From positions 248,001-312,000 of the forward strand of contig NZ_FQWI01000001.1 in the NCBI RefSeq assembly GCF_900129615.1: a stretch of 64,000 nt of DNA. Reading direction: 5' to 3'. Of this stretch, positions 17,985 through 28,010 are shown piece by piece; the first letter of the stretch is position 1, and the number at the start of each line of letters is the position of its first letter. Position numbers and translations under genes: made by a program. Origin of the DNA: Pectobacterium carotovorum. GTDB lineage: Bacteria; Pseudomonadota; Gammaproteobacteria; Enterobacterales; Enterobacteriaceae. Below the pieces are notes generated by a model. The model ran no database searches and had not been told where the DNA came from. It worked only from the letters and a program-made list of their open reading frames with translations.

Positions 17985-18947
17985 TCAACGCGGCATTTTG
18001 TTAATCAAGTCCATCATTTTAATCCGGGAATCGGTTGATACTTTCCGAACCTCCAATTCAATACCGCGTTTATCTAGTTCACGGAACGCCGCAATATCCT
18101 TCTCATCGATAGAGACAGCATTATTGACCTGCGTTTTCCCCTGCTTGAATGCCATCCCGCCAATATTGACCGAGGTGATGTTTACGCCATTTTCGATCAG
18201 CGTTAATACATCCGTCGGATTGGTGAACAGCAGCATCACGCGGTCGGCGGCATATTTCGGGTTGTCATAAACACGAACGGCTTTTGCCACATCCACTACG
18301 TGCGCGGTAACGCCCGGCGGCGCAACCTGAGTCAGCAACGTTTTACGCACGTGATCGGCGGCGACTTCATCGCTGACAACAATAATGCGCGAAACATTGG
18401 TTTCTTTCGTCCAGCGGGTGGCGACCTGACCATGAATCAAGCGGTCGTCGATACGAGCCAGCCCAATCTTCATGTGTTCGCCGGGTCCTGCCGGTGTGGG
18501 GACTGCTTTTAGGGGCGGTGGAGGAGAAGGGGGGGCTACTTTGGCTTTTTCCTGATGCTTTAGCGCTTTTACGCCATCTCTGCCGGCTTCCAATGCAATA
18601 GAAACCAGATCGGAAAAGGACGGATTATCATCCCGAGCCATAAAGGTTTCCGCTAGCATGGGAATATTCACGCCGGCGATAACATCATGGTTTTCTTTGT
18701 CGGTGACGAGGCGGCTGGCTGCGTTGAATGGGCTGCCGCCCCAGGTATCAACGAGAAACAGCACGCCTTGTGATGTGTCTAACTGCGTGAGTTTTTCCTG
18801 ATATTTTTCTATCAATGTTTCGGCGTTTTCTCCAGGAACGAAATCAATCCAGGCGACATTACTTTGCTCGCCAAGAATCATTTCTGCTGTCTTTAACAGC
18901 GGTCCCGCAGTGGCGCCGTGAGTGCATAACATGATTGCAATACTCAC
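17985..18947 (-). CDS. manX: ManX, mannose-family PTS IIAB
   Basis: Cytoplasmic IIAB protein (320 aa). The IIA domain has its phosphorylated His at H10 (MLCTHG) and DTWGGSPFNAA. A Pro/Ala-rich linker spans about residues 133-157 (VAPPSPPPPLKAVP). The IIB domain has its His at H172 in RLIHGQVATRW. First gene of manXYZ. In E. coli the operon is under Mlc/NagC and CRP, and is silenced by SgrS RNA; two inverted repeats upstream here could be operators. Confidence 0.95.
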   Translation of the reverse strand: MSIAIMLCTHGATAGPLLKTAEMILGEQSNVAWIDFVPGENAETLIEKYQEKLTQLDTSQGVLFLVDTWGGSPFNAASRLVTDKENHDVIAGVNIPMLAETFMARDDNPSFSDLVSIALEAGRDGVKALKHQEKAKVAPPSPPPPLKAVPTPAGPGEHMKIGLARIDDRLIHGQVATRWTKETNVSRIIVVSDEVAADHVRKTLLTQVAPPGVTAHVVDVAKAVRVYDNPKYAADRVMLLFTNPTDVLTLIENGVNITSVNIGGMAFKQGKTQVNNAVSIDEKDIAAFRELDKRGIELEVRKVSTDSRIKMMDLINKMPR

Positions 18948-19000
18948 TTGCTACCTCCTCACGTTCACGATCAAAAAAGAGTCAATGTGTCAGGAAACCG

Positions 19001-19031
19001 GGTTAGCGTTTCGATAGTGAAAACGTTAACC
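19001..19031. repeat. Inverted repeat in the manX leader
   Basis: GGTTAGCGTTT, 9-base spacer, AAACGTTAACC: 11-bp arms with one mismatch, 54 bp upstream of the manX start. It could be an operator or a leader hairpin. Confidence 0.5.
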
Positions 19032-19131
19032 GTTGCGGTATTAGTATGGCTGCAAGAAAAAATTTTACCGTGGATTCATGACATTCACTGTGTTCCTCCA
19101 GGTTGTCAGGCTAGAAATCGTGACTGACAGA

Positions 19132-19157
19132 TTTATTTTACTTATCGAAAAAATAAA
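19132..19157. promoter_or_regulatory. Mlc/NagC-like palindrome upstream of manX
   Basis: TTTATTTT, 10-base spacer containing CG, AAAATAAA: perfect 8-bp arms resembling Mlc/NagC operators, about 185 bp upstream of manX in the 392-bp gap toward yoaE. Position and shape fit, but the core is not an exact consensus. Confidence 0.45.
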
Positions 19158-19339
19158 TAGTGTGATGATGCTCTAATGCTGACCAGTTAAACCAAGGGCT
19201 AAAAGGGCGTGGAACGGGAAAATTTGGGCGCGTTATCAATACGAAACCGGCCGAAGAAATTCTTTGTGAAAATTGGTAACAACCTGTTAGAGTAAACGTC
19301 CCTTAAATTGCTTAGGAGCACCGGGCATCAGCCCTTCCC

Positions 19340-19516
19340 ATGGACTGTCACCGACAAAACGTTCTCTGTTTCCCCGCTAATGCTGGCGGTTTTCTGTACT
19401 CAGCTGGTCACTCAGACCACATTCAGAATCTCTCTGATTCACACCAACTCTTTTTATTACCATTCAATGCGGCTCATGCATTGATGTCATCTGCTCGTTC
19501 ATTTTCTGGAGTCTGA
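19340..19516 (+). CDS. Possible 58-aa upstream ORF translationally linked to yoaE (YoaL-like position)
   Basis: An open frame of 58 codons begins [20 protein letters not shown] and ends in a TGA one base before the yoaE ATG (TGACATG). The spacing suggests translational coupling. E. coli has an annotated small protein, yoaL, immediately upstream of yoaE; I recall the position but cannot confirm sequence similarity. No good ribosome site precedes its ATG (AGGAG is 21 bp away), so initiation may depend on RNA structure. It has no clear membrane helix. Confidence 0.5.
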   Translation: MDCHRQNVLCFPANAGGFLYSAGHSDHIQNLSDSHQLFLLPFNAAHALMSSARSFSGV

Positions 19517-19517
19517 C

Positions 19518-21074
19518 ATGGAATTTTTGCTAGATCCTTCAATCTGGGCAGGCTTATTGACGCTGGTGGTACTTGAAATTGTTCTGGGTATCGACAATTT
19601 GGTGTTTATCGCCATTTTGGCGGATAAATTACCCCCCAAGCAGCGAGATAAAGCCCGCATTATCGGTTTAAGCCTGGCGCTGTTAATGCGTCTGGGGCTG
19701 TTGTCTTTGATTTCCTGGATGGTCACACTGACGCGTCCACTGTTTAGCCTTGGCGATTTCAGCTTCTCGGGTCGTGACCTGATTTTGCTGTTCGGCGGCG
19801 TGTTCCTCTTGTTCAAAGCCACGATGGAGCTACATGAACGGCTAGAGAATAAAACGCACGATGGCAACGGTAATCGCGCCCACGCCAGTTTCTGGGCCGT
19901 GGTGGCGCAGATCGTCGTGCTGGACGCCGTGTTCTCGCTGGATGCCGTGATTACTGCGGTGGGCATGGTCGATCACTTAGGCGTCATGATGACGGCGGTG
20001 ATCATTGCAATGGGTGTCATGCTGATTGCTTCTAAGCCGTTGACCCGATTCGTCAACGAACATCCAACGGTGGTGGTCCTGTGTCTCAGCTTCTTGCTGA
20101 TGATTGGTTTGAGCCTGATGGCGGAAGGTCTTGGCTTCCATATTCCGAAAGGTTATCTGTACGCGGCGATTGGCTTCTCTATCCTGATTGAAATGTTTAA
20201 TCAGATTGCCCGTCATAACTTTATGAAGCATCAGTCGCACCGTCCTTTGCGTGAACGTACCGCAGAGGCCATTCTGCGCCTGATGGGCTCACGGAAAAAC
20301 ACGGACGACGTGGATGCGGATGAACCGCAAAAGAAACTCACAACCGAGGAATTCGCCGAAGAAGAGCGCAATATGATCAGCGGTGTGCTGACGTTAGCCT
20401 CGCGTTCGCTGCGCAGCGTGATGACGCCGCGTACTGAAATTTCCTGGGTGGATAGCGCAAGTTCTGTCGAACAGATCCGTATGCAGTTGCTGGACACGCC
20501 TCACAGCCTGTTCCCAATCTGTCGCGGCTCGCTAGATGAACTGATCGGTGTTGTCCGTGCGAAGGATCTGCTGGTGGCGCTGGAAACGCAGACCGATGTG
20601 GAAAGCTTTGCGGCGGCTAACCCACCGATCGTCGTGCCGGAAACGCTGGATGTGATTAACCTGCTGCCCGTTCTGCGTCGTGCGAAAGGTAGCCTGGTCA
20701 TCATCGCCAACGAATTTGGTGTGGTGCAAGGATTGGTCACGCCGCTGGACGTGCTGGAAGCGATCGCGGGTGAATTCCCGGATGAAGACGAAACGCTGGA
20801 TATCATTCCAGACGGCGAAGGCTGGCTGGTGAAAGGCGGAACGGATCTACACGCTCTGCAACAGGTAGTGGATAGCAGCGATCTGGTTGATCCGAAGGAG
20901 GAGTATGCTTCACTGGCCGGAATGCTGCTGGCAAACAGTGATGAGTTCCTGAAAGTCGGTGACACCATTGAATTGCACCGTCTGCGTTTCCATATCCTCG
21001 AAGTGTCCGAATACCGTATCGAGCTGGTACGAGTGGAACGCATTGTGGATGAGGAAGACGCAGAAGAAGCGTAA
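19518..21074 (+). CDS. yoaE: YoaE, TerC-family membrane protein with CBS and transporter-associated domains
   Basis: 518-aa protein. Residues 1-~240 form a TerC-like membrane domain ([30 protein letters not shown], with acidic residues in membrane helices). Then come two CBS domains (about 305-430; [11 protein letters not shown] begins the first) and a C-terminal CorC/HlyC-like domain. The TerC family is implicated in metal (Mn2+) export during protein secretion; the exact role of YoaE is uncertain. It is divergent from manX, as in E. coli. Confidence 0.93.
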   Translation: MEFLLDPSIWAGLLTLVVLEIVLGIDNLVFIAILADKLPPKQRDKARIIGLSLALLMRLGLLSLISWMVTLTRPLFSLGDFSFSGRDLILLFGGVFLLFKATMELHERLENKTHDGNGNRAHASFWAVVAQIVVLDAVFSLDAVITAVGMVDHLGVMMTAVIIAMGVMLIASKPLTRFVNEHPTVVVLCLSFLLMIGLSLMAEGLGFHIPKGYLYAAIGFSILIEMFNQIARHNFMKHQSHRPLRERTAEAILRLMGSRKNTDDVDADEPQKKLTTEEFAEEERNMISGVLTLASRSLRSVMTPRTEISWVDSASSVEQIRMQLLDTPHSLFPICRGSLDELIGVVRAKDLLVALETQTDVESFAAANPPIVVPETLDVINLLPVLRRAKGSLVIIANEFGVVQGLVTPLDVLEAIAGEFPDEDETLDIIPDGEGWLVKGGTDLHALQQVVDSSDLVDPKEEYASLAGMLLANSDEFLKVGDTIELHRLRFHILEVSEYRIELVRVERIVDEEDAEEA

Positions 21075-21103
21075 TGAGATCTGCGTAAGTCGATTGCAAA
21101 ATG

Positions 21104-21131
21104 AAGCCCCGCCAATTTGGCGGGGCTTTTT
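21104..21131 (+). terminator. Terminator after yoaE
   Basis: AAGCCCCGCC...GGCGGGGCTTTTT hairpin with T tail, 30 bp past the yoaE stop. Confidence 0.9.
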
Positions 21132-21199
21132 CATAGATGGAAATAAAAGCAGAAGCGGGGGTGATGACTCATCACTCTGCTTTCTAATTACAGAGTGTG

Positions 21200-22564
21200 T
21201 TAATCACACTGCACTTTAATCGCCAGCCCGCCCCGTGAGGTTTCGCGGTATTTGGCGTTCATGTCTTTACCCGTCTCGTACATGGTTTCAATCACCTTAT
21301 CCAGCGAGACGCGTGCTTCGCTGGTGCGGCGGGTTGCCATGCGAGCGGCGTTAATCGCCTTAACGGAAGCAATTGCGTTACGCTCGATGCACGGGACCTG
21401 TACTTGGCCCGCAACTGGATCGCAGGTTAAGCCCAGATTATGTTCCATACCGATCTCGGCGGCGACGCAAACCTGTTCAGGGCTCGCGCCCATCAGCTCT
21501 GCCAATCCAGCGGCGGCCATGGAGCAGGCGACGCCCACTTCACCCTGACAGCCTACTTCAGCACCGGAGATGGAGGCGTTCATTTTGTACAGAATGCCAA
21601 CCGCGCCCGCCGCGAGGAAATAACGAATATAAATGGTCGGGCTAACCGGCTCGATGAAGTGGTCGTAATAGGCTAGGACAGCGGGGACGATGCCGCATGC
21701 GCCGTTCGTTGGCGCGGTAACCACACGGCCACCTGCGGCGTTTTCTTCATTCACCGCCAGCGCGAACATATTGACCCAGTCCACTACGTTCATCGGGTCG
21801 TTGGACAGTTTATCGGAAGACACTAGCATACGGCGCAGCGCAGAGGCACGACGTGGTACGCGCAGTGGGCCTGGCAATACACCTTCGGTGTTCATGCCGC
21901 GATCGATACAGGCACGCATCGTCTGCCAGATATCGGCAAAGTAGGCGTCAATTTCCTGACGGCTGTGCAGCGCCAGCTCGTTACGCATCACCATCCCAGA
22001 AAGTGACAGGCCACTTTGTTTGCAGTGATCCAGCATCTCTTTGGCGGAATTGAACGTATAGGGAACGGATACATCCGTGGCGCTGTCTTTGCCAAAATTC
22101 TCTGCATCGACGATGAAACCGCCACCGATGGAGTAATAGGTTTTGCTATAAATTTCTTTATTGTTGGCAAAAGCGGTGATGGTCATGCCGTTTTCGTGCA
22201 GCGGCAGATTTTCACTGCGGAAAACCATACCGCCTTCGCGTGGGAAATCCACTTCATGCTGCCCGTTAGCCAGCAGCAGGCGTTCGCGTTGCTCAACATC
22301 GCGGATGAAGCCGGGAATGGCATCAATATCCACGGTATCCGGCATGTTGCCTGCCAGACCCATAATAATGGCGATATCTGTATGGTGGCCTTTACCCGTC
22401 AGCGACAGCGAGCCATACACATCGACGGCAATATGCGTGGTCGCGGTCAGTCGATCCAGGTTGATCAATTCATCGACAAATTGCTTACCGGCTTTCATCG
22501 GTCCAACCGTATGAGAGCTAGAGGGGCCAATACCGATCTTAAACATGTCGAAAACGCTTATCAC
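21200..22564 (-). CDS. sdaA: SdaA, L-serine dehydratase
   Basis: Iron-sulfur L-serine deaminase (454 aa) making pyruvate and ammonia. N-terminal GIGPSSSHTVGPM and C-terminal Cys residues in GVACSMAA and TCDPVAGQVQVPC, which ligate the [4Fe-4S] cluster, are present. The start is GTG at 22564, supported by AAGGAG 7 bp upstream. Full length for the single-chain SdaA type. Confidence 0.95.
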   Translation of the reverse strand: MISVFDMFKIGIGPSSSHTVGPMKAGKQFVDELINLDRLTATTHIAVDVYGSLSLTGKGHHTDIAIIMGLAGNMPDTVDIDAIPGFIRDVEQRERLLLANGQHEVDFPREGGMVFRSENLPLHENGMTITAFANNKEIYSKTYYSIGGGFIVDAENFGKDSATDVSVPYTFNSAKEMLDHCKQSGLSLSGMVMRNELALHSRQEIDAYFADIWQTMRACIDRGMNTEGVLPGPLRVPRRASALRRMLVSSDKLSNDPMNVVDWVNMFALAVNEENAAGGRVVTAPTNGACGIVPAVLAYYDHFIEPVSPTIYIRYFLAAGAVGILYKMNASISGAEVGCQGEVGVACSMAAAGLAELMGASPEQVCVAAEIGMEHNLGLTCDPVAGQVQVPCIERNAIASVKAINAARMATRRTSEARVSLDKVIETMYETGKDMNAKYRETSRGGLAIKVQCD

Positions 22565-22959
22565 GCGAAACTCCTTAAAGACTCAAGGTCGTATCCACTC
22601 TTTATTATCTGGTCGCCAGCATCTGGTTCCTTCATCACAATCAGATAATTATGCTGCGAATTATCTGATGATTTCGGTTCCAGCGAGACATGACCTGAAT
22701 TTTAGTGGATATATACCCAAAGATTAGAATAAAACTCGTTAAATCGCGCTATTGTAGTGTGGAATATGTCGTGTGGCTTTCTTTTTCGCATGAAATAAAC
22801 TTATGTCATCGCATAATTTAACTTATCCTAAATACGACCTAAGTCATTGTAAATGCTATGCCTGGATGCTTTTTGATCGCAAAGGCCGCTTTTAGAATAG
22901 GGATATTTAGTGAAGGAAAAGAAGTGGTGGGCTAAACGCCGCTGAACGCGGCATTGAGC
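22565..22959. other. Upstream region of sdaA with a large palindrome
   Basis: 395 bp without a gene. The main structure is a perfect inverted repeat at 22640-22669 (listed separately). AT-rich stretches near 22705-22760 could hold an sdaA promoter, but none is clear-cut. Nothing else is evident. Confidence 0.5.
22640..22669. repeat. Perfect 11-bp inverted repeat in the sdaA leader
   Basis: ATCAGATAATT, 8-base spacer ATGCTGCG, AATTATCTGAT; 75 bp upstream of the sdaA start. No T run follows, so it is more likely an operator or leader hairpin than a terminator. Confidence 0.7.
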
Positions 22960-23553
22960 TTAGGGCCTGTCGGAAATCTGTAAGGCGAGCTGGTGGATGA
23001 TGGCGGCGGTTAGCCCCCAGACAAACTGCTGCTGGTACCAGGAAAGATAAACGCGATGGCGCTGCTGCTTGCGCTCGATATCCAGCGGGTAATAGCGCGT
23101 TAGCGCGAAGGCCTCATCCAGCGGCATTTCAAACAGTTCGGCGACTTCATCTTCATTGGGATGGAAGCGAGTCTGTGGGGCGATCAGCCCGACGACGGGT
23201 GTGACCTGAAAACCGCTGACGCTATCCAGAGGCGGTAATACGCCCAGTACCTGTACGTTTTCCGGTGGGATAGCCACTTCTTCCTGAGCTTCACGCAGCG
23301 CCGTTTCAATAATTGAACGATCTTCTTTATCCGCCGCCCCGCCGGGGAACGCCACTTGCCCGGCATGCTTACGCAGATCGGCAGAGCGTCGGGTCAATAG
23401 CAGCGTGGGCGTAGGGTGACAAATAATCGGCACCAAAACCGCGGCCTGACGCTGCTGGTGCACGGGTCGCAGCGATGGCGGAAGCTGTAACTGAAAGCGC
23501 GTAATAAAGTCATTCAACGCAAAAGCCGTTGGCGGCAAAGCGATCTCACTCAT
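22960..23553 (-). CDS. nudL: NudL, Nudix CoA pyrophosphatase family
   Basis: 197-aa Nudix hydrolase. The Nudix box is visible as [20 protein letters not shown] then EEV (about res 71-94), and a preceding FP.G motif matches the CoA pyrophosphatase group. It overlaps pabB by 4 bp, as in E. coli, so the two are co-translated. Confidence 0.9.
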   Translation of the reverse strand: MSEIALPPTAFALNDFITRFQLQLPPSLRPVHQQRQAAVLVPIICHPTPTLLLTRRSADLRKHAGQVAFPGGAADKEDRSIIETALREAQEEVAIPPENVQVLGVLPPLDSVSGFQVTPVVGLIAPQTRFHPNEDEVAELFEMPLDEAFALTRYYPLDIERKQQRHRVYLSWYQQQFVWGLTAAIIHQLALQISDRP

Positions 23554-24992
23554 TGACTCAGTACCTGAATTGTCTGGGAACCATCCAGCAGGGGAAGTAT
23601 ACGGCCTACTTTATCAAACGTTTCCTGATATTCAGCCTGTTCCTGACTGTCGGCGACGATGCCGCCGCCCGCCCAGCAGTAGATTCTGCCGCGTTCGGTT
23701 AGTAACGTCCTGATGGTGATATTGGTGTCCATAGTGCCACACAGGCTGATATAGCCGACGCTGCCGCAGTAGGCATTGCGGCGCTGAGGCTCCAGCTCTT
23801 CAATAATCTGCATGGCGCGGATTTTGGGCGCGCCGGTAATCGAGCCGCCGGGGAAACAGGCGCGTAGCAGCGTGGTTGCAGGGCAATCTTCCGGTAGCTG
23901 TGCTTCAATCGTGCTGACCAGATGGTGCACTGCGGGGAAAGGCTCGACGACGAACAGCTCCGGCACGCGGACGCTGCCCGGCACCGCGACACGACCGATA
24001 TCGTTACGCAGGAGATCGACAATCATCAGGTTTTCTGAGCGATCTTTCTCCGAATTAGCGAGCCGCACTGCCTGTTGTTTATCGGCATCCGGCTCTGCGA
24101 GGCGCGGCAGTGTGCCTTTAATCGGACGCGTTTGAATGCGGTGATTTTCCAGCCAGAGAAAACGCTCCGGCGATACGCTGATGACGGCATTTTCTGGCAA
24201 GCGCAGGAAAGCGGAAAAGGGCGCTTTATTGCCTGCTGACAGTCGTAAAAACGCCTGCCATTCATCACCGTCGTAAGCCGCGGAAAAGCGCTGCGCTAGA
24301 TTGATCTGATAGCAATCGCCGGCCAGAAGATAGTCCTGTATTTTGCGGAATTTATCACCGTACTCTGCGCGTGACATATTCGGCTGCCAGGCGCTGGTGA
24401 GGCTGAAATCGGCTTTCGGGGTATCAATGGGCGGGGTCGCTAACCAGTCGAGTCGTACCTGAAGAGAATGATGTACGATCAGCGTTAACGTTTGTCGATG
24501 GTGGTCGGCAATCAGCGCCCAGTCGTATAGACCTATCGCCATATCCGGCAAATCAATATCTTGCCCAGCTTTTGCGGGCAGCGTTTCAATCTGACGCCCC
24601 AGATCATAGCCGAACAGGCCAAGTGCGCCCCCCTGAAAAGGGAAATCAGGATGTGTTTCCGCGGGCAACGCGAGTGAATCAAGCTGTTCTTGCAATAAGG
24701 TAAACGGATCTCCTTCTACGGTATTCGTGACGCCGTCACGTGTAATTTCCGTCTTGTCTCCGCGCGTGCAAAGCGTAACTCGCGGGTCAGCGACCATAAT
24801 ATCGAAGCGGTTGTGCGGATGATCGGCAAACCCGGAATGCAGCAACATCGCCCACGGCTGTTGGGAAAAAGGCGCAAAGCGTTCGAGCAGCACCGTCGGG
24901 TAGTAAGGCAGCGCGTGATAGATAACGGCGGAGCCCGTTGCGGTGGTTGAATCGCTTGCGTTAGGTACGTGAGTCGTATTGGCGGCAGTCAT
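23550..24992 (-). CDS. pabB: PabB, aminodeoxychorismate synthase component I
   Basis: Makes 4-amino-4-deoxychorismate from chorismate (with PabA) for folate synthesis. Chorismate-binding motifs are intact: [42 protein letters not shown] and [11 protein letters not shown]. The N-terminus is uncertain: ATG 24992 ([11 protein letters not shown]) adds ~20 residues beyond the E. coli start, and in-frame GTG/TTG codons up to 25064 give even longer forms. No start has a convincing ribosome site. Confidence 0.92.
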   Translation of the reverse strand: MTAANTTHVPNASDSTTATGSAVIYHALPYYPTVLLERFAPFSQQPWAMLLHSGFADHPHNRFDIMVADPRVTLCTRGDKTEITRDGVTNTVEGDPFTLLQEQLDSLALPAETHPDFPFQGGALGLFGYDLGRQIETLPAKAGQDIDLPDMAIGLYDWALIADHHRQTLTLIVHHSLQVRLDWLATPPIDTPKADFSLTSAWQPNMSRAEYGDKFRKIQDYLLAGDCYQINLAQRFSAAYDGDEWQAFLRLSAGNKAPFSAFLRLPENAVISVSPERFLWLENHRIQTRPIKGTLPRLAEPDADKQQAVRLANSEKDRSENLMIVDLLRNDIGRVAVPGSVRVPELFVVEPFPAVHHLVSTIEAQLPEDCPATTLLRACFPGGSITGAPKIRAMQIIEELEPQRRNAYCGSVGYISLCGTMDTNITIRTLLTERGRIYCWAGGGIVADSQEQAEYQETFDKVGRILPLLDGSQTIQVLSQ

Positions 24993-25135
24993 GTTTTTCG
25001 TGTTGTGTTCACTGTGTGGTTGTGTCGATAGCGTGTCGATTTTACTGACCACAGCGTACCACAAAGCGGAAATGCTGGTGTATGCCGAAGCGGGCGTGCG
25101 ATGATACAGGCGAATTTATCAACCAGGAAACTATC

Positions 25136-25384
25136 ATGATTGCAGGTATGCCCGCGCTGACGCACAAACAGCAACAAGATGCCGTAGAGCGTATTCAGGA
25201 ACTAATGTCTGAGGGCATGAGCAGCGGCCAGGCGATAGCACAGGTTGCAGCGGAGATCCGTCAGAATCATCAAGGTGGCAACGTCGCAGTGATGTTTGAC
25301 GAAGATGATGACGCGTTTAATGACAGTAATGACAGCGACGAAGAACACCATTTCGATGATGGTGAAGAGGAAGAAGAGCAATAA
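25136..25384 (+). CDS. yoaH: YoaH, UPF0181 protein with acidic tail
   Basis: 82 aa. The first ~50 residues ([20 protein letters not shown]..., [16 protein letters not shown]) match E. coli YoaH (59 aa). The remainder is a very acidic tail, about 20 Asp/Glu in the last 29 residues, much longer than in E. coli. Function unknown. AGGAAA precedes the ATG. It is divergent from pabB. Confidence 0.88.
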   Translation: MIAGMPALTHKQQQDAVERIQELMSEGMSSGQAIAQVAAEIRQNHQGGNVAVMFDEDDDAFNDSNDSDEEHHFDDGEEEEEQ

Positions 25385-25421
25385 CCACATTTCTTCCTCT
25401 TCAGATTATATAAGACGATAG

Positions 25422-25766
25422 CTATACCGCCGCGATCGCTTTGATTTCGACTTTGAATTGCGGATGCATCAATTTAGCCTGCACGGTGCAGCGTACAGGC
25501 GCGCTACCCGCCACGACCCAGGCATCCCACGCGGCGTTCATCGCAGCAAAATCATCCGCATCGGCGAGAAAAATCGTCACGTCTAACAGCTTGCTCTTAT
25601 CCGTTCCCGCCTGTTGTAGGATCGCATCTAACGCGCCCAGCGCGTTTTCCGTTTGCGCCTGTGCGTCGTCATCCAGATTTTCCGGTACGCTGGTGTAATA
25701 GATCGTGTTGTTGTGGATGACGGCGTCTGACCAACGTGCTTCAGGATTAATTCGTGTGATCGCCAT
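25422..25766 (-). CDS. yoaB: YoaB, RidA-family protein
   Basis: 114-aa member of the RidA/YjgF-YER057c family. It keeps the C-terminal VRCTVQAKLMHP with the Arg important for imine/enamine deamination in RidA proteins, and NNTIYYTSVPENL near the N-terminus. I chose ATG 25766 (MAITRINPEARWSD) by comparison with E. coli; an ATG six residues upstream is possible. Convergent with yoaH. Confidence 0.9.
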   Translation of the reverse strand: MAITRINPEARWSDAVIHNNTIYYTSVPENLDDDAQAQTENALGALDAILQQAGTDKSKLLDVTIFLADADDFAAMNAAWDAWVVAGSAPVRCTVQAKLMHPQFKVEIKAIAAV

Positions 25767-25975
25767 GAGGTGGGGGTTCTCCATGTGGGGATAATTAAAA
25801 TAGTGACATCAATCAATACCAGCCGCCAAGCCTAACACAGCATGTTCCGGCACGCTTTCCTGATTTAGGGTGGTAGCGTCGGGTGACTCTTGGCATAATC
25901 AGCGCGATATTTTGCCACGGCCTGAAACGGTCAGGGGCTTACGGATACAGCATTCCCTTGAAAAAGAGAGCAGGC

Positions 25976-27895
25976 GTGACGAACGATCGTGTAATTGATG
26001 ATTTTGCTAATGACGGCGCGCTGGCGAAAGCGATCACGGGCTTCAAGCCTCGTGAGCCACAGCGACAGATGGCGCAGGCCGTCATGCGGGCTATCGACGA
26101 TAAAACGGCGCTGGTGGTGGAAGCGGGGACCGGAACCGGTAAAACCTATGCCTACCTTGCGCCCGCCTTGCGTTCAGATAAAAAAGTCATCATTTCGACC
26201 GGTTCGAAAGCGCTACAGGATCAGCTCTATAGCCGCGATTTACCGACGATCGCGCAGGCGCTGAAGTACAAAGGCAAATTAGCGCTGCTGAAAGGTCGCT
26301 CGAACTACCTCTGTCTGGAACGACTTGAACAGCAATCGCTGGGCGGCGGTGATTTACCCGGCGAAACGCTGAGCGAACTGGTCCGGCTGCGCGGCTGGTC
26401 GTCGGAAACGACGGAAGGCGATGTCACGACCTGTTCAGGCGTGGCAGAAGACAGCGCGATCTGGCCGTTAGTGACCAGCACCAACGATAACTGTCTGGGC
26501 AGCGACTGCCCGCACTATAAAGAATGCTTCGTGGTGAAAGCACGGCGTAAAGCGATGGATGCCGACATCGTGGTGGTCAACCATCATCTCTATCTGGCCG
26601 ATATGGTCGTGAAGGAGAGCGGTTTTGCGGAGCTGATCCCAGAAAGTGACGTCGTCATTTTCGATGAAGCCCATCAGATTCCCGATATCGCCAGCCAATA
26701 TTTCGGCCAGCAGCTTTCCAGCCGCCAACTGCTTGATCTGGCGAAAGACATCATCATTGCTTACCGCACCGAAGTGCGCGATGCCTCTCAACTGCAAAAA
26801 AGTGCCGATCGCCTGACGCAAAGTACGCAGGATTTTCGGCTGGCGCTGGGCGATCCAGGGTTTCGCGGTAATCTGCGCGATGTGCTCGAACAGCCTTCGC
26901 TTCAGCGTGCGCTGGTGTTGCTGGATGATGCGCTGGAGCTGTGTTACGACGTCGCGAAACTGTCGCTCGGGCGTTCAGCGCTGCTGGATGCTGCCTTTGA
27001 GCGCGCCACGCTTTATCGCAACCGCCTGAAACGGTTGAAAGACGTGCAGCTACCGGGTTACAGCTACTGGTACGAATGTAATTCACGCCATTTCGTGTTG
27101 GCGCTGACGCCGTTGTCCGTCTCCGATCGCTTTCGTGAATTAATAAAAGAGAAACCTGCTGCTTGGGTGTTTACCTCCGCGACCCTGTCGGTTAACGACC
27201 AACTCTTCCACTTCACCGATAGGCTGGGGCTGGATAACGCGAACACGCTCCTATTACCCAGCCCGTTTGATTATGCCAATCAGGCGCTGCTCTGCGTTCC
27301 CCGTAATTTGCCGGAAACCAATCGCCCCGGTGCGGCAAAAAGGCTGGCGACGATGCTGCGGCCGTTGATTGAAGCGAATCAGGGGCGCTGCTTTATGCTG
27401 TGTACCTCGCATCAGATGATGCGCGATTTGGCGGCCGAGTTCCGCGCCACGCTGACGCTGCCGGTGCTGTTGCAGGGAGAAACCGGCAAGGCGCAACTGC
27501 TGTCGCAGTTTGTGTCGGCGGGTAATGCCTTGCTGGTGGCGACCAGCAGCTTCTGGGAAGGTGTAGATGTGCGCGGCGATACGCTCTCCTGCGTCATTAT
27601 CGATAAACTGCCGTTTACTTCGCCGGACGATCCGCTGCTGAAGGCGCGTATTGAAGACTGCCGCCTGCGCGGCGGCGAGCCTTTCGACGATGTGCAGGTT
27701 CCCGATGCGGTGATTACCCTGAAGCAAGGCGTGGGTCGCCTCATCCGTGATGTTGAGGATCGCGGTGTGATTGTGATTTGCGATAATCGACTAGTGATGC
27801 GCCCGTACGGTGCCGTGTTCCTTAACAGCCTGCCGCCGACGCCGCGTACCCGCGATATTGGGCAGGCGATTAATTTCCTGACGCGTAACACATAA
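25976..27895 (+). CDS. yoaA: YoaA, XPD/DinG-type iron-sulfur DNA helicase
   Basis: ATP-dependent 5'-3' helicase of the XPD family (639 aa), known in E. coli to bind HolC and to help replication past chain terminators. Walker A VEAGTGTGKT (~res 45-54), DEAH box FDEAH, the four-Cys region (YLCLE..., TTCSG, NCLGSDC, KECF) and motif VI QGVGRLIRD are present. I chose GTG 25976 (VTNDRVIDDF), which follows a purine-rich AAAAAGAGAG; longer in-frame starts have no counterpart in E. coli. Confidence 0.92.
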   Translation: MTNDRVIDDFANDGALAKAITGFKPREPQRQMAQAVMRAIDDKTALVVEAGTGTGKTYAYLAPALRSDKKVIISTGSKALQDQLYSRDLPTIAQALKYKGKLALLKGRSNYLCLERLEQQSLGGGDLPGETLSELVRLRGWSSETTEGDVTTCSGVAEDSAIWPLVTSTNDNCLGSDCPHYKECFVVKARRKAMDADIVVVNHHLYLADMVVKESGFAELIPESDVVIFDEAHQIPDIASQYFGQQLSSRQLLDLAKDIIIAYRTEVRDASQLQKSADRLTQSTQDFRLALGDPGFRGNLRDVLEQPSLQRALVLLDDALELCYDVAKLSLGRSALLDAAFERATLYRNRLKRLKDVQLPGYSYWYECNSRHFVLALTPLSVSDRFRELIKEKPAAWVFTSATLSVNDQLFHFTDRLGLDNANTLLLPSPFDYANQALLCVPRNLPETNRPGAAKRLATMLRPLIEANQGRCFMLCTSHQMMRDLAAEFRATLTLPVLLQGETGKAQLLSQFVSAGNALLVATSSFWEGVDVRGDTLSCVIIDKLPFTSPDDPLLKARIEDCRLRGGEPFDDVQVPDAVITLKQGVGRLIRDVEDRGVIVICDNRLVMRPYGAVFLNSLPPTPRTRDIGQAINFLTRNT

Positions 27896-28010
27896 TTCCC
27901 AACTGGCGATTGCCGCATGGCCTGACCGATGGTGGCAAGGGCTGCGGCACGACAGGGGCTTATGCTATGATACGGGTTGTTAAGATTTATTTATCCTGCC
28001 TGAGGTTGGC

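Noticed and set aside
20501-21115. 204-aa Ser/Arg-rich ORF opposite yoaE
   Set aside because: Low-complexity antisense frame, typical of a shadow ORF.
22016-22648. 210-aa ORF opposite sdaA
   Set aside because: Antisense shadow of the clearly coding sdaA; no protein-like motif and no ribosome site.
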